From Chloroflexaceae bacterium (GTDB taxonomy: Bacteria > Chloroflexota > Chloroflexia > Chloroflexales > Chloroflexaceae), in the NCBI GenBank assembly GCA_028282325.1, contig JANQID010000063.1:1-37456 (forward strand): a stretch of DNA of 37,456 bases. Reading direction: 5' to 3'. The notes below the pieces were generated by a model. It searched no databases. It was given only the letters and a program-made list of their open reading frames with translations, and had not been told where the DNA came from. Below are positions 21,780-30,313 of this stretch, one piece after another. Every line of letters starts with the position of its first letter. Position 1 is the stretch's first letter. The translations under genes and the position numbers were made by a program.

Positions 21780-22400
21780 GTGGCCTACAGTGATTTTAAG
21801 ATAGCGAGTGTGAAACAGAAGTTTCAATTGATCATTGACGAGGATGTAGATCTGTTCTCACAGACTGTTGCAACGCCCGTCAGTCCATGGCTGACTGAAA
21901 CCTTGCAAGAAACGCTCGCATTAGCCCTTGCGATTAATACGGAAAAAGTGCGTTCGGAACTCCTCATTGCCCCCATTTTAGTTGAACTTCGGAAACAAAC
22001 TGGGCGAACTATTAGTTTCTTCTCAGGCGTCGAGTTCACCGTCGATGAGACTCAAGGATTGAACGGCGTCTGCGATTACATTATATCGCAGTCATCGGAA
22101 CAACTCTTTATTAGTGCGCCAGTATTGATTATCTTTGAGGCCAAGAATGAGAATATTAAGGGAGGATTTCCCCAATGTATCGCCGCAATGATTGCCGCAC
22201 AGCGATTTAACAAGCGTGAAGGGAATAGCATTCCGGTCATTCATGGCGTTGTTACAACGGGAACAAATTGGCGCTTCCTCCAACTCGAGAACACCATTGT
22301 TCGTATTGACAAAAAAGAATATTACATTGATAGCGTCGAGAGGATCATGGGAATCCTGATGGCTATTACCGGACATCCCATTGTACCGATCCTTCCGTAA
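21780..22400 (+). CDS. PD-(D/E)XK superfamily protein of unknown function
   Basis: This 206-residue protein has a nuclease-like acidic core: E60 in an N-terminal helix, D99 in GVCDYIIS, then E120 and K122 in IIFEAKNE. This matches the PD-(D/E)XK pattern of many restriction-like nucleases. A later QCIAAMIAAQRFN helix (Q132) is also typical of cyanobacterial and Chloroflexota homologs that I know only as hypothetical. It starts at GTG with AGGAG six bases before. It sits alone between attC-like site E and a degenerate site, so it is probably a one-gene cassette. A defence or DNA-processing role is possible but not shown. Confidence 0.65.
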   Translation: MAYSDFKIASVKQKFQLIIDEDVDLFSQTVATPVSPWLTETLQETLALALAINTEKVRSELLIAPILVELRKQTGRTISFFSGVEFTVDETQGLNGVCDYIISQSSEQLFISAPVLIIFEAKNENIKGGFPQCIAAMIAAQRFNKREGNSIPVIHGVVTTGTNWRFLQLENTIVRIDKKEYYIDSVERIMGILMAITGHPIVPILP

Positions 22401-22405
22401 TGCGA

Positions 22406-22484
22406 TCACAACGCGTGGGCGCTATGTTTCGCTCAGGTGAGTACAAAAACCGTTGACAGCAATATGCTGACTATTTCGTTGGGC
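22406..22484 (+). mobile_element. possible degenerate attC-like site (F)
   Basis: A canonical GTTGGGCGGG starts at 22478. The matching left box would be near the preceding stop, where TCACAAC (22406-22412) only partly fits RYYYAAC. Inner arms are not clearly complementary. It is listed because the position, between two single-gene units, is where a site is expected. Confidence 0.3.
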
Positions 22485-22529
22485 GGGCATGTTGCTTGAA
22501 CAAGGATACGCGCCAAAAAGGCGATAAGA

Positions 22530-23201
22530 ATGGCATATCACATTGATGCGGAACATATCAGTCTGGATGATTTGCGCAAGCGGATTGAAGCAACCGATCT
22601 TGTACCAAGCCGTGCTAGTCTTACTGACAAGATCGGCGAAAAGATCGAGGCCCTCGAAAAACAGGGTATCACAACGCTTGCCTCTCTACGGGAAAACCTC
22701 AAAACCTCCAAGCGGCTGGCCGCTGTGGCGGAAGCAACCGGCATAGATACCCACTACCTCACCTTGCTCAGGCGAGAGATCGAAAGCTATTTCCCCAAAC
22801 CGGCGACATTGAACGTCTTCGACTGGTTGCCGGAAGATGAAAGAGTGAAGCTGGAACACCATAAGATCGGGGATACTGCCGCCCTCTATGAAAGGGCAAG
22901 CAGTGCGCAACAACGATCCGAGCTTGCGCAATCGACCGGGGTGGACGCCACGACGCTCGAAATGCTTGCTCGACTTGCGGACGTGATGCGCGTGCAATGG
23001 GTGAGTCCAACATTTGCGCGGATGCTCATCGCGGCCGGCTATGACGGCGCCGCGAAGGTAGCAGCGGCTAATGCCGATGATTTATGCGAAGCGCTTTCGC
23101 GCATAAACGCCGGAGAGAGATTCTTCAAGGGCAAGATAGGTCTGCGCGATACAAAGCGACTCGTACAGGCCGCACGTTATGTTGGGTGTGAGGAATCTTG
23201 A
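22530..23201 (+). CDS. DUF4332-like helix-hairpin-helix protein
   Basis: This 223-residue, mostly helical protein has two related halves, each with a pattern of short helices ending in a helix-hairpin-helix-like turn. Examples are IEALEKQGITTLASLRENL near 39-57 and TFARMLIAAGYDGAAKVAAA near 161-180. EATGIDTHYLTLLRREI in the first half echoes QSTGVDATTLEMLARLADVM in the second, as in DUF4332-type proteins. Such modules often bind DNA or protein, but no function is known for this protein. It begins MAYHIDAEHISLDDLRKR. Its closeness to nuclease cassettes on both sides is suggestive only. Confidence 0.6.
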   Translation: MAYHIDAEHISLDDLRKRIEATDLVPSRASLTDKIGEKIEALEKQGITTLASLRENLKTSKRLAAVAEATGIDTHYLTLLRREIESYFPKPATLNVFDWLPEDERVKLEHHKIGDTAALYERASSAQQRSELAQSTGVDATTLEMLARLADVMRVQWVSPTFARMLIAAGYDGAAKVAAANADDLCEALSRINAGERFFKGKIGLRDTKRLVQAARYVGCEES

Positions 23202-23218
23202 ATCAACGGCAAAAGCCC

Positions 23219-23330
23219 GCCCAACATGGCGCTGGAGAGCGACGGCGCGGTAAAAAACGTGCCAGGTTCCGGGCGGCGTCGCGCTCCAGTGCTTGGTTCC
23301 ATCTATTGGGGCTGACAACGGCGCGCAACT
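23219..23330 (+). mobile_element. degenerate attC-like site (G)
   Basis: It begins with GCCCAAC (23219-23225). Inside, CGCTGGAGAGCGACG pairs imperfectly with CGTCGCGCTCCAGTG, and GGTTCCATCTATTGG recalls the GGTGCCATCTATCG of sites D and E. A proper GTTRRRY end is missing, so the site is decayed or only half present. Confidence 0.4.
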
Positions 23331-23432
23331 CGTAATGCCCAGGCTAGACAGATAACCGACATTGGGATCACCGCGTGGGAAAACTGTTGATCCAGAACAC
23401 CGAAGTCATAAGAAGGATACGCGAGGCTGTAT

Positions 23433-24086
23433 ATGACGGCTCAACCCATACCCTATATGACTGAAGCGGAATATCTTCAGCGTGAACGAGCGAGCGCCGT
23501 GAAGCACGAATATTATGATGGTCATATCTATGCTATGGCTGGTGCAAGCGAAGCGCACAACTTGATTGCGATGAATATAGCCGCGCTTCTTCGCTCGCGT
23601 GTGCGTGGAAGCATGTGTCGTGCGTACCCAAGTGATATGCGCGTCAAAGTACAACAAACAGGTCTCAACACCTATCCTGATTTTAGCATCGTCTGTGGTT
23701 CGCCATCCTTTGTCGACCCGGAAAAACGCGACACGCTGACCAACCCGAGTCTCATTATTGAGATTCTTTCTCCATCAACCGAGAGTTACGACCGTGGAGA
23801 GAAATTCCAACATTACCGTACGATCGATACGTTGCAAGAGTATATTCTCGTCGCACAAAATCAATATCGTATCGAGCGATTTGTGCGAAATGAGAGCAAT
23901 GAGTGGGTATTATCAGATATCGTCGGCATTGAGGCTTCGCTGCCGCTCACACTCTTACAAGCGAAAATACCGCTTGCCGAGATATACGAACAAGTGGAAT
24001 TGCGTTCAGATCTTACGCTCCTGCGCGAAATGCGCAGTGATGATCTGTACAACGCGACAGGCGGAGATGCGGGAGAGACCACCTAG
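23433..24086 (+). CDS. Uma2-family (DUF820) endonuclease-like protein
   Basis: This 217-residue protein begins MTAQPIPYMTEAEYLQRERA and has the Uma2 hallmarks: KHEYYDGHIYAMAGAS, NIAALLRSRVRG, YPDFSIVCG and the catalytic PSLIIEILSPST. Here D (in PDF) and E (in IIEILS) form the PD-(D/E)XK-like core. GEKFQHYRTIDTLQEYILV follows. The family is very abundant in cyanobacteria and Chloroflexota, often in many copies; the biological role is unknown. It is the last gene of the presumed cassette cluster. No clear attC-like site follows the stop. Confidence 0.88.
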   Translation: MTAQPIPYMTEAEYLQRERASAVKHEYYDGHIYAMAGASEAHNLIAMNIAALLRSRVRGSMCRAYPSDMRVKVQQTGLNTYPDFSIVCGSPSFVDPEKRDTLTNPSLIIEILSPSTESYDRGEKFQHYRTIDTLQEYILVAQNQYRIERFVRNESNEWVLSDIVGIEASLPLTLLQAKIPLAEIYEQVELRSDLTLLREMRSDDLYNATGGDAGETT

Positions 24087-24127
24087 GCCGCCCGACCCAC
24101 GCGGTACGATGCCACGCGTCTGTTCTA

Positions 24128-24445
24128 TTACAGAACATAAAGCGATCCATAGTTCATCCAATAATCATCAAATATCTCTTCTCCCAACATCTTAAACATA
24201 CCATTTCCGGAGAGAATATCCTGTATGTTATCGATGCTGCCAATGTTTGCAGTGTTGCCGCTGCCGCTGCGATCGCTTGCGATCTCCCATTTCTCGCAGA
24301 CAAAAAGTTGAAAGTCACGTATCACCGAGGCGATAGATTGGAGTTGATCGATGGTAAAAATGCGAGTCTCATCGATATATTCTGAACCCGTACGCGAGTA
24401 GATGATCCCTAAACAGAAGTGACCAAGATACTCGCTGTACGGAAA
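24128..24445 (-). pseudogene. 5'-truncated gene remnant (C-terminal fragment)
   Basis: The minus strand has an open frame with protein-like sequence: FPYSEYLGHFCLGIIYSRTG, then DETRIFTIDQLQSI, SDRSGSGNTANIGS and finally GEEIFDDYWMNYGSLYVL. The frame stays open upstream to the stop of the histidine kinase (24569), but no start codon precedes the conserved-looking part; the first GTG is at 24325. It is thus the 3' part of a gene whose 5' end is gone. The end pattern reminds me of some type II restriction enzymes, but I cannot assign a family. Confidence 0.5.
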
Positions 24446-24568
24446 CTGTATGTTTTTCCTGCTGGAGCGATTGTTGTTTCTTCTTCGTCTGTTGTCTGGA
24501 GAATTATAGCAGGAAATATGTTGCAGGTATGGTAGCGTTGTAATGTAAGCGCCGCCAGTGTCAGAATA

Positions 24569-27241
24569 TCAGCTCGCATGCACCGGCAGCGTGAACGAGA
24601 ATGTGCTGCCTTTGCCTTCAACGCTCTCGAACCAGATGCGCCCGCCATGCAATTCAACGAGCTTGCGGGTGATGCTTAGCCCCAGGCCGGTGCCGCTGAC
24701 CTCCTCGCGCAGCGGGTTGTCGGCTCGGTAGAAGGGGGTGAAAATGTGCGGCTGCGCTGCTGCGGAGATGCCCACGCCGGAATCGCGCACGTTGACTTGC
24801 ACTTCGTTGTTGCCATTACGCAGCGACACATCCACGCGTCCGCCTTTGCGGGTGTATTTGCAGGCGTTGCTGACCAGATTGACAATGATCTGGTGCAGGC
24901 GTTGACGGTCGGCGTAGACGATCGGCAGGTTGTTGGGCAGGTCGAGATGCAGCGATATGGCGTTTTCCTGGAACTGACCGTACAACCCTTGCGATGCGTC
25001 ATAAACCACCTCGGCGATGTCCAGTAACTCGTAGCGGAGGCGCATCTGGCCAGACTCGGCGCGTGACATATCGAGCAGTTCGTCGACGAGGGCGACCAGC
25101 CGCGCGACATTCTTTTTGATAATGCCCAGAAATTCGTTCTGGGCCTCGTCAAGCGGGCCAAAGGTGCCGAGCATCAGCATATCGACGTAGCCGCGGATAC
25201 TGGTCAGCGGCGTGCGCAGTTCGTGCGACGCCGTCGCCACCAGTTCGCTCTTCAGTCGATCGGCCAACTCCTCGCGGGTGATGTCGTGATAGACGATGAC
25301 GTTGCCAAGACGCTCGCCCTTCGATGAAACAACCGGCGCGTAGTGCGCGCGTAGCGTACGCTCGTTGAGCGTGATCTTGCGCATACCTTGCGCGTTGCTG
25401 CCGTCGTCGGCAGGGGCGCCGGGTAACTCGGTCAGCGGTTGGCCCAAGAATGCGCCAACTTCAATGTTGAGAATCTCCTCGGCGGCAGGGTTAATAATCT
25501 GCACCTGACCTTGCTGATCGCTCACCGCTACGCCATCACCGATGCTGCGCAGAATCGCGTACAGCTTGCTGGCCTCTTCTTCGCGCTGCTGCACGATAAC
25601 GCCCAGAAGCGCGCTTTGCTCCGAGACGTAGCCGTAGAGTTGAGCTTTCGAGAGGGCTACGGCGGTCTGACCCGCGGCGGCTAGCGCCAGTTGAGCGTGC
25701 TCCTCGCTGAAATACCCCGTTGAGGAGTGGATCAAGAACAGTACGCCGAGCGCTTCGCTTTCCAGCAGGATCGGCACAACCAGTATCGAACGAGGTTGGA
25801 GATCATAGATGTTGCGCACCTCCCAACGCGGATCACGCGAGGTGTCGGGTACAATCGCCGCCTCGCGCTGTTTCAGCACCCAGCCAGCCAACCCGTGACC
25901 GGGCTCCAGACCGCTCGATTGCTGGGCCATCTGTGGTTCAGATGAAGCGCGGAATACTAGCCGTCCGGTTTCGGTTGCGAGCATAATCGCGCCGCGTTCG
26001 GCCTGGGTAGAGCGGATGAGCAGCGCAAGGGTTTGATCCAATACTTGGCGCTCATCGAGTGTCACCGAGAGGGCGCGGGCGATGTGATAGAGCGCTTCGG
26101 CGCGGTCGAGGGCGCGGCGCAAGTCGGCGGCTCCGCGTTCCAGTTCGGCAGTGGCCTGATGTACCCGCTGTTCGAGCGTGCTGTACAGCAGGGTGTTGTC
26201 GAGCGCGGCGGCGGCCCGGTTGGCGAGCAACTCCAGAAGCGGGAAGGCTTCACACAGCGCATCGAGGCGTTCGCGCCCCGCCGAGACGGTGAGAACGCCG
26301 TAGATCTCGTTGATCTGGCTGACCAGCAAGAGCGCCAGATGTTGCTCGCCGTCGAGCGAACGAAAGGGCAGCCGCTCGCACATATAGGAATGCTCGCCGA
26401 CATACGTGCTGGTTTCAAAGAGCGACGCAAACACGCTCCATGGAAACTCCAGCCCTTCAAGTGCGCTCAACCGGCTATGGCTTGCTCCAAACGCCACCGC
26501 GACTCGTGTCTGGCCCTGGCGCCAATCCACCTGGCTGATCGTGACGCAGTCGAAGTTGCCGGCGGCCTGCACCGCTTGGGCGACATCTTCCAGCACGGTC
26601 TGGACATGGGTGGAGACCCGCAGGCGGTTCGAGACCTGGAGGAACGTGTGGAGAGCTTGCTCGCGATCCCGTGCGCGGTCGTGCAAGGCGCTCTGGGCGC
26701 GGATCGAACGTTCCAATACCAGGACGAATATGCCGACCTGGGCGCTTTGCAAGAGCCAGGTCGCCGCGGCTAGCGGGCGTTCAGCGAGGGGCGCGATGAG
26801 TATGAACGCGCCGTAGCTGAAGAGGATTGCTGCGGAGACGCCCAGGCCGGATAAGCCCGGTTTGAGCAGCAGCGTTGAGAGAATGGGAAGCGCCAGAGCC
26901 ACCCAGAACGGCGAGGCATAGCCGCCGCTGGAGGCGATCAGCGCGAGTCCGAGCGCGAGTGTGGCGATGATCAACCCCAGGCTGATGATGCGCTGTCGGC
27001 GGTTGCGGGGGGCGAGAAACGCTCCGCTGAGTGTTGCGACCGCCAGGAGAACTACTAGCAGGATGCGGTTGGGGGCGGCCCAGAATGCTGGAGAGAAAAG
27101 CGCTACGTCCTGAGTTGGCCAAAGGGCTGCATATTCGTAGACGAGCAGCGCAGCCACAAAGACGCCATAACCCAGACTGGTCCAGCGCGGATTGATCTGC
27201 GCGGTAGAAACCGATATGGGAGGCGGCGCTTCTGTGGTCAT
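24569..27241 (-). CDS. membrane-bound sensor histidine kinase with GAF and PAS domains
   Basis: This is an 890-residue hybrid sensor. About six N-terminal membrane helices (20-190) precede a GAF domain (about 215-365), a second GAF (about 390-545: SEPQMAQQSSGLEPGHGLAG, PRSILVVPIL) and a PAS domain (about 570-645: ILRSIGDGVAVSDQQGQV). HisKA carries phospho-acceptor H673 in ATASHELRTPLTSIRGY. HATPase_c has NLVSNACKYT, RDSGVGI and GTGLGLSI. It lacks a receiver domain, and no response regulator is adjacent, so the partner is elsewhere. The frame opens upstream at 27340, but that part reads through an intergenic sequence; the ATG at 27241 (MTTEAPPPIS) is preferred. The signal is unknown. Confidence 0.9.
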   Translation of the reverse strand: MTTEAPPPISVSTAQINPRWTSLGYGVFVAALLVYEYAALWPTQDVALFSPAFWAAPNRILLVVLLAVATLSGAFLAPRNRRQRIISLGLIIATLALGLALIASSGGYASPFWVALALPILSTLLLKPGLSGLGVSAAILFSYGAFILIAPLAERPLAAATWLLQSAQVGIFVLVLERSIRAQSALHDRARDREQALHTFLQVSNRLRVSTHVQTVLEDVAQAVQAAGNFDCVTISQVDWRQGQTRVAVAFGASHSRLSALEGLEFPWSVFASLFETSTYVGEHSYMCERLPFRSLDGEQHLALLLVSQINEIYGVLTVSAGRERLDALCEAFPLLELLANRAAAALDNTLLYSTLEQRVHQATAELERGAADLRRALDRAEALYHIARALSVTLDERQVLDQTLALLIRSTQAERGAIMLATETGRLVFRASSEPQMAQQSSGLEPGHGLAGWVLKQREAAIVPDTSRDPRWEVRNIYDLQPRSILVVPILLESEALGVLFLIHSSTGYFSEEHAQLALAAAGQTAVALSKAQLYGYVSEQSALLGVIVQQREEEASKLYAILRSIGDGVAVSDQQGQVQIINPAAEEILNIEVGAFLGQPLTELPGAPADDGSNAQGMRKITLNERTLRAHYAPVVSSKGERLGNVIVYHDITREELADRLKSELVATASHELRTPLTSIRGYVDMLMLGTFGPLDEAQNEFLGIIKKNVARLVALVDELLDMSRAESGQMRLRYELLDIAEVVYDASQGLYGQFQENAISLHLDLPNNLPIVYADRQRLHQIIVNLVSNACKYTRKGGRVDVSLRNGNNEVQVNVRDSGVGISAAAQPHIFTPFYRADNPLREEVSGTGLGLSITRKLVELHGGRIWFESVEGKGSTFSFTLPVHAS

Positions 27242-27355
27242 TGTCACATCCACACCTGGTAAACATGTCGGATAGGGTTTCGGGCTTTGCAAACGTATGC
27301 TATTGCGCGGCGCCGCGTCTTGAGCTTGTCGAAGGACCAAAACTGACAGGTGTGA

Positions 27356-28807
27356 TCAGTTTGCATCCGGGAGTTCGATAATAGCGGCTCCCACCCCTGC
27401 GCAGCCCCAGAAGAGTGCGACCATATGGCTAAACTCAATGTTGAAAAAATAGTGGTCGGCCATTCCCACAGCCAACGCTGCCACAAGGCCGGACTGAGCG
27501 CCCAATACCCAGGTTGAGCGTTCACTATTGAGCCGAGATAGCCCGCGCAGCGACAAAACGAACCATGCGGTGATCAGAGCCAGGAATGCGACCAATCCGA
27601 GTAACCCCATGCGTTGGGCGATTGCCAGATAGATGTTGCTAACCCCGGCGGTCAGGTCAATATCGGGCGCCTGCCCAAACCCGATGCCAAACCAGGGATA
27701 GCGTTGAATAATGTTGAACGCATTTTGAAACTCGGCCAGACGCATCTGCTGGGCTTGATCTTGAAACTGCACCCCTTCCACGACGCGCTGCGCAAAATCG
27801 GCGCCGATACCCAACACGACGAGCAATATAGCTGCGAACGTTCCAACCGCGATCATCACCCACCAGAGCCGGTGGTAACGCAACGTCGCGAGGTACGCCG
27901 TAGCGATGATGATGCCGAAGAGCGCGGCGCGCGAGAACGTCAGCAAGAGGGCGACCACCAGGACGCCGACTGCGCCGATCAGCACGGGACGGGGCAACAC
28001 CGGACGTTGCGCAAAGAGCTGTGCCGCGGTCAACGCGCCGATCAAAGCCAGCATACCGCCGAAACTGTTTGGATCAACCGATGTGCCGATTGCACGCTCT
28101 AGGCCGCTAACATCATCTTCGACATAGCGCAACACACGCCCCTCGGTTGGATAGCCAATACGCCCTAGACTCACCAGCAGACGCAATGCGAGCGTATCGT
28201 TCAGGGCGTAGAGCGCCAGACCGAGCAGCGCTCCCAGGGCGCCGCAAATAATCAGCGTCTGCAAAGCGAAACGCGCCTCCGCGCGCGTGCGAACAACGTT
28301 GACGATACTGATATAGAACAGCACGCCAAGCACGAACTTGGCGTAGTTATGCAACGTAAGCGAGTCGGGCAACCCGCGCGCACCCAGCACGAGCGAGAAC
28401 AACGTCAATCCGAGAAACCCGAGCAACGGCAGACCGAGCGGCGTGAGCCGCAGGTCGTATGCGTCGCTACGAGCGAGCAAGCGCAACACCCAGACGCCGA
28501 GCAATGCGACTAGAGCCAGGGTCAAAAAGTTGGGTGTGATAATCGCCTTGAAGGGCAATGTGCCGAAGGGCAGCAGCGTGATGATCGCGAACGCGGATAC
28601 CAACCCAACGGTAGTGCTGATCAAAAAGGCATAGCCGACGGCGAGGGCGAGCAGCCCGACTGCGACGTAAATCGGCCCGAAGGCTGCCGCCGCCCCGACC
28701 GCGCCGCCGATACCAACGGCCAGCATCCCGATTGCAATCGGTGAGCGAACAAACGCCTGCCGCGCCTGGTCGCTCCATACGGCAGGTTGTGTCCTGGTCT
28801 GATGCAT
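27356..28807 (-). CDS. O-antigen ligase-family membrane protein
   Basis: This 483-residue protein has about 10-12 membrane helices and the large periplasmic loop of the Wzy_C/O-antigen ligase family. The loop motif runs around AFNIIQRYPWFGIGFGQAPD and VSNIYLAIAQRMGLLGLVAF. Such proteins ligate or polymerise lipid-linked glycans. In a Chloroflexota-like cell without classical lipopolysaccharide, a surface polysaccharide or glycoprotein role is more likely (inference). The gene lies 114 bases upstream of the histidine kinase gene on the same strand. Confidence 0.85.
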   Translation of the reverse strand: MHQTRTQPAVWSDQARQAFVRSPIAIGMLAVGIGGAVGAAAAFGPIYVAVGLLALAVGYAFLISTTVGLVSAFAIITLLPFGTLPFKAIITPNFLTLALVALLGVWVLRLLARSDAYDLRLTPLGLPLLGFLGLTLFSLVLGARGLPDSLTLHNYAKFVLGVLFYISIVNVVRTRAEARFALQTLIICGALGALLGLALYALNDTLALRLLVSLGRIGYPTEGRVLRYVEDDVSGLERAIGTSVDPNSFGGMLALIGALTAAQLFAQRPVLPRPVLIGAVGVLVVALLLTFSRAALFGIIIATAYLATLRYHRLWWVMIAVGTFAAILLVVLGIGADFAQRVVEGVQFQDQAQQMRLAEFQNAFNIIQRYPWFGIGFGQAPDIDLTAGVSNIYLAIAQRMGLLGLVAFLALITAWFVLSLRGLSRLNSERSTWVLGAQSGLVAALAVGMADHYFFNIEFSHMVALFWGCAGVGAAIIELPDAN

Positions 28808-28827
28808 AGGCGATGGAAATGGCTAAC

Positions 28828-28849
28828 GGGTTGCTTGAAAGAGCAACCC
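28828..28849 (-). terminator. hairpin between glpX and the O-antigen ligase gene
   Basis: GGGTTGCT (28828-28835) and AGCAACCC (28842-28849) form a perfect 8-bp stem with a 6-base loop, 25 bases after the glpX stop. No T-run follows on the minus strand, so termination is uncertain. Confidence 0.4.
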
Positions 28850-28874
28850 ATTCACCGTCGAATACACGGCGCTT

Positions 28875-29879
28875 TTAGCCAATGACCTGATCGATGCCGC
28901 GATCATACGGCAGATTCGAGATCTGCATCAGTTTGTCCCAGCGGTGGGAGGCGTCGATATGTCGGACGGTGCCTGTCATCGAACGCATAACCACGCTATG
29001 GGTGCGCGCGCCGCCGCCGAAATATTCTACGCCGCGCAGAAACTCGCCGGATGTGATGCCGGTCGCTGAGAAGAAGACATAATCGCCGCGCACCAGATCG
29101 TTGATGCCATACACGTGGTTGACGTCAAGGCCTTGCTCGGCGATCAATGCCTGGTCTTTTTCGCTGCGCGCCGAGAGCTTGCACTGGATTTCGCCACCGG
29201 TGCATTTCAACGCGCAGGCGGTGATCACCGCTTCCGGCGCCCCCCCAATACCCATCAGAATGTCGGCGGGCGGATCTTCAATTGCGGTCATCACGCCGGC
29301 TGAAACGTCGCCGTGCAAAATCAGCTTGATGCGCGCACCAGTCTGGCGGATTTCGCGGATCAGCTCTGTGTGGCGGGGACGATCAAGCACGACGACGGTA
29401 ACGTCCTCTACGTGCTTGTCCAGGGCGCGGGCGACATTGTGGATGTTGTCAGCCACCGGTGCGTCAATGTCCACAACGCCGGCGGCGTGTTCGCCCACGG
29501 CGAGCTTGTTCATATAGGCGAGGCCCTGCCAGTTGTACAGTGAGCCGCGCTCGGCGACCGCCACCACAGCGATGGCGCCCGGCATACCTTCGGCCAGCAA
29601 TGTAGTGCCTTCTACCGGATCCACTGCGATATCAACTTCCGGACCGTCGCCTGTGCCAACCTGCTCGCCGGTATACAGCATCGGCGCTTCGTCTTTTTCG
29701 CCCTCGCCGATCACCACCACACCGTTGATTGGAACGCTCTCCAGCGCCATACGCATCGCATCGACGGCAGCCTGATCACAACCGTTTTTGTCCCCCCGTC
29801 CCATCCAGCGACCGCTGCGCAGCGCTGCCGATTCGGTGGCGCGCACGAGATCCAATCCCAGGTTTCGCTCAAATTTCAT
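28875..29879 (-). CDS. glpX: class II fructose-1,6-bisphosphatase
   Basis: This 334-residue GlpX-type phosphatase hydrolyses fructose 1,6-bisphosphate to fructose 6-phosphate, in gluconeogenesis and, in autotrophs, carbon fixation cycles. The metal and phosphate residues are visible: GRGDKNGCD (D35), GEGEKDEAPM (E59), and AVDPVEGTT (D87, E90). GIGGAPEAVITACALKC near 212-228 and RSMTGTVRHIDASHRWD near the C-terminus are also typical. GGAGGT lies before the ATG. Some family members also use sedoheptulose 1,7-bisphosphate. It stands at the head of a minus-strand run. Confidence 0.95.
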   Translation of the reverse strand: MKFERNLGLDLVRATESAALRSGRWMGRGDKNGCDQAAVDAMRMALESVPINGVVVIGEGEKDEAPMLYTGEQVGTGDGPEVDIAVDPVEGTTLLAEGMPGAIAVVAVAERGSLYNWQGLAYMNKLAVGEHAAGVVDIDAPVADNIHNVARALDKHVEDVTVVVLDRPRHTELIREIRQTGARIKLILHGDVSAGVMTAIEDPPADILMGIGGAPEAVITACALKCTGGEIQCKLSARSEKDQALIAEQGLDVNHVYGINDLVRGDYVFFSATGITSGEFLRGVEYFGGGARTHSVVMRSMTGTVRHIDASHRWDKLMQISNLPYDRGIDQVIG

Positions 29880-30313
29880 AAACTACCTCCTAGTAGTTTT
29901 TTCAGCCGGCACGCCAAAGCGCCGGTCTAGGTGCGAAGACCTTACAGCTACCCGTCCAGACAATCATCAGCAAGGTGGTACGCTGTTTCGCTTGCTGCTC
30001 GGTATAGCAAATTGGGAATGATTCGTATGTGAATTAAAGAGGCATTCCCAATCCAGGGCGATTGTAGCATACTGCCGGATTACTGTCTATGAAGGTGATC
30101 GTGTCGGTATGCTATACTGGTTCTTACATATTCCGCTTCGTGCAATCCGCAAGATTCCAGAGTTTTTGCAGTCATCGACGCTGCGGCTGCGTCCTGTACT
30201 TTCCTATACTGCCGCGCCGTACAACGTTGACCTGCGATGACAGAGATTGCAGCATTATTCGAGTGTTGGACCTGCATAGTGCAAGGTCGTCGAATATCAC
30301 AAGGAGTTCGGCA
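29880..30313. promoter_or_regulatory. divergent intergenic region with inverted repeat
   Basis: This 434-base region lies between divergent glpX and the reductase gene. It contains a perfect 10-bp inverted repeat ATTGGGAATG (30011-30020) / CATTCCCAAT (30043-30052). A GCCGG / CCGGT hairpin lies in the glpX leader near 29905-29927, and a TATACT at 30113-30118 may serve the plus-strand gene. The coding frame that extends into it from the reductase gene is not accepted. No gene is supported. Confidence 0.4.

Noticed and set aside
27242-27340. Upstream extension of the histidine kinase
   Set aside because: It reads through CTTCGACAAGCTCAAG, which looks like a dispersed intergenic sequence; ATG 27241 begins the natural protein.
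29965-29985. GGTGGTACGC resembling a T-box motif
   Set aside because: The core is incomplete, and no aminoacyl-tRNA synthetase or amino acid gene follows on that strand.
30089-30313. N-terminal extension of the reductase frame by 75 codons
   Set aside because: The extension is cysteine-rich and unlike the family, and AAGGAG with proper spacing points to the ATG at 30314.
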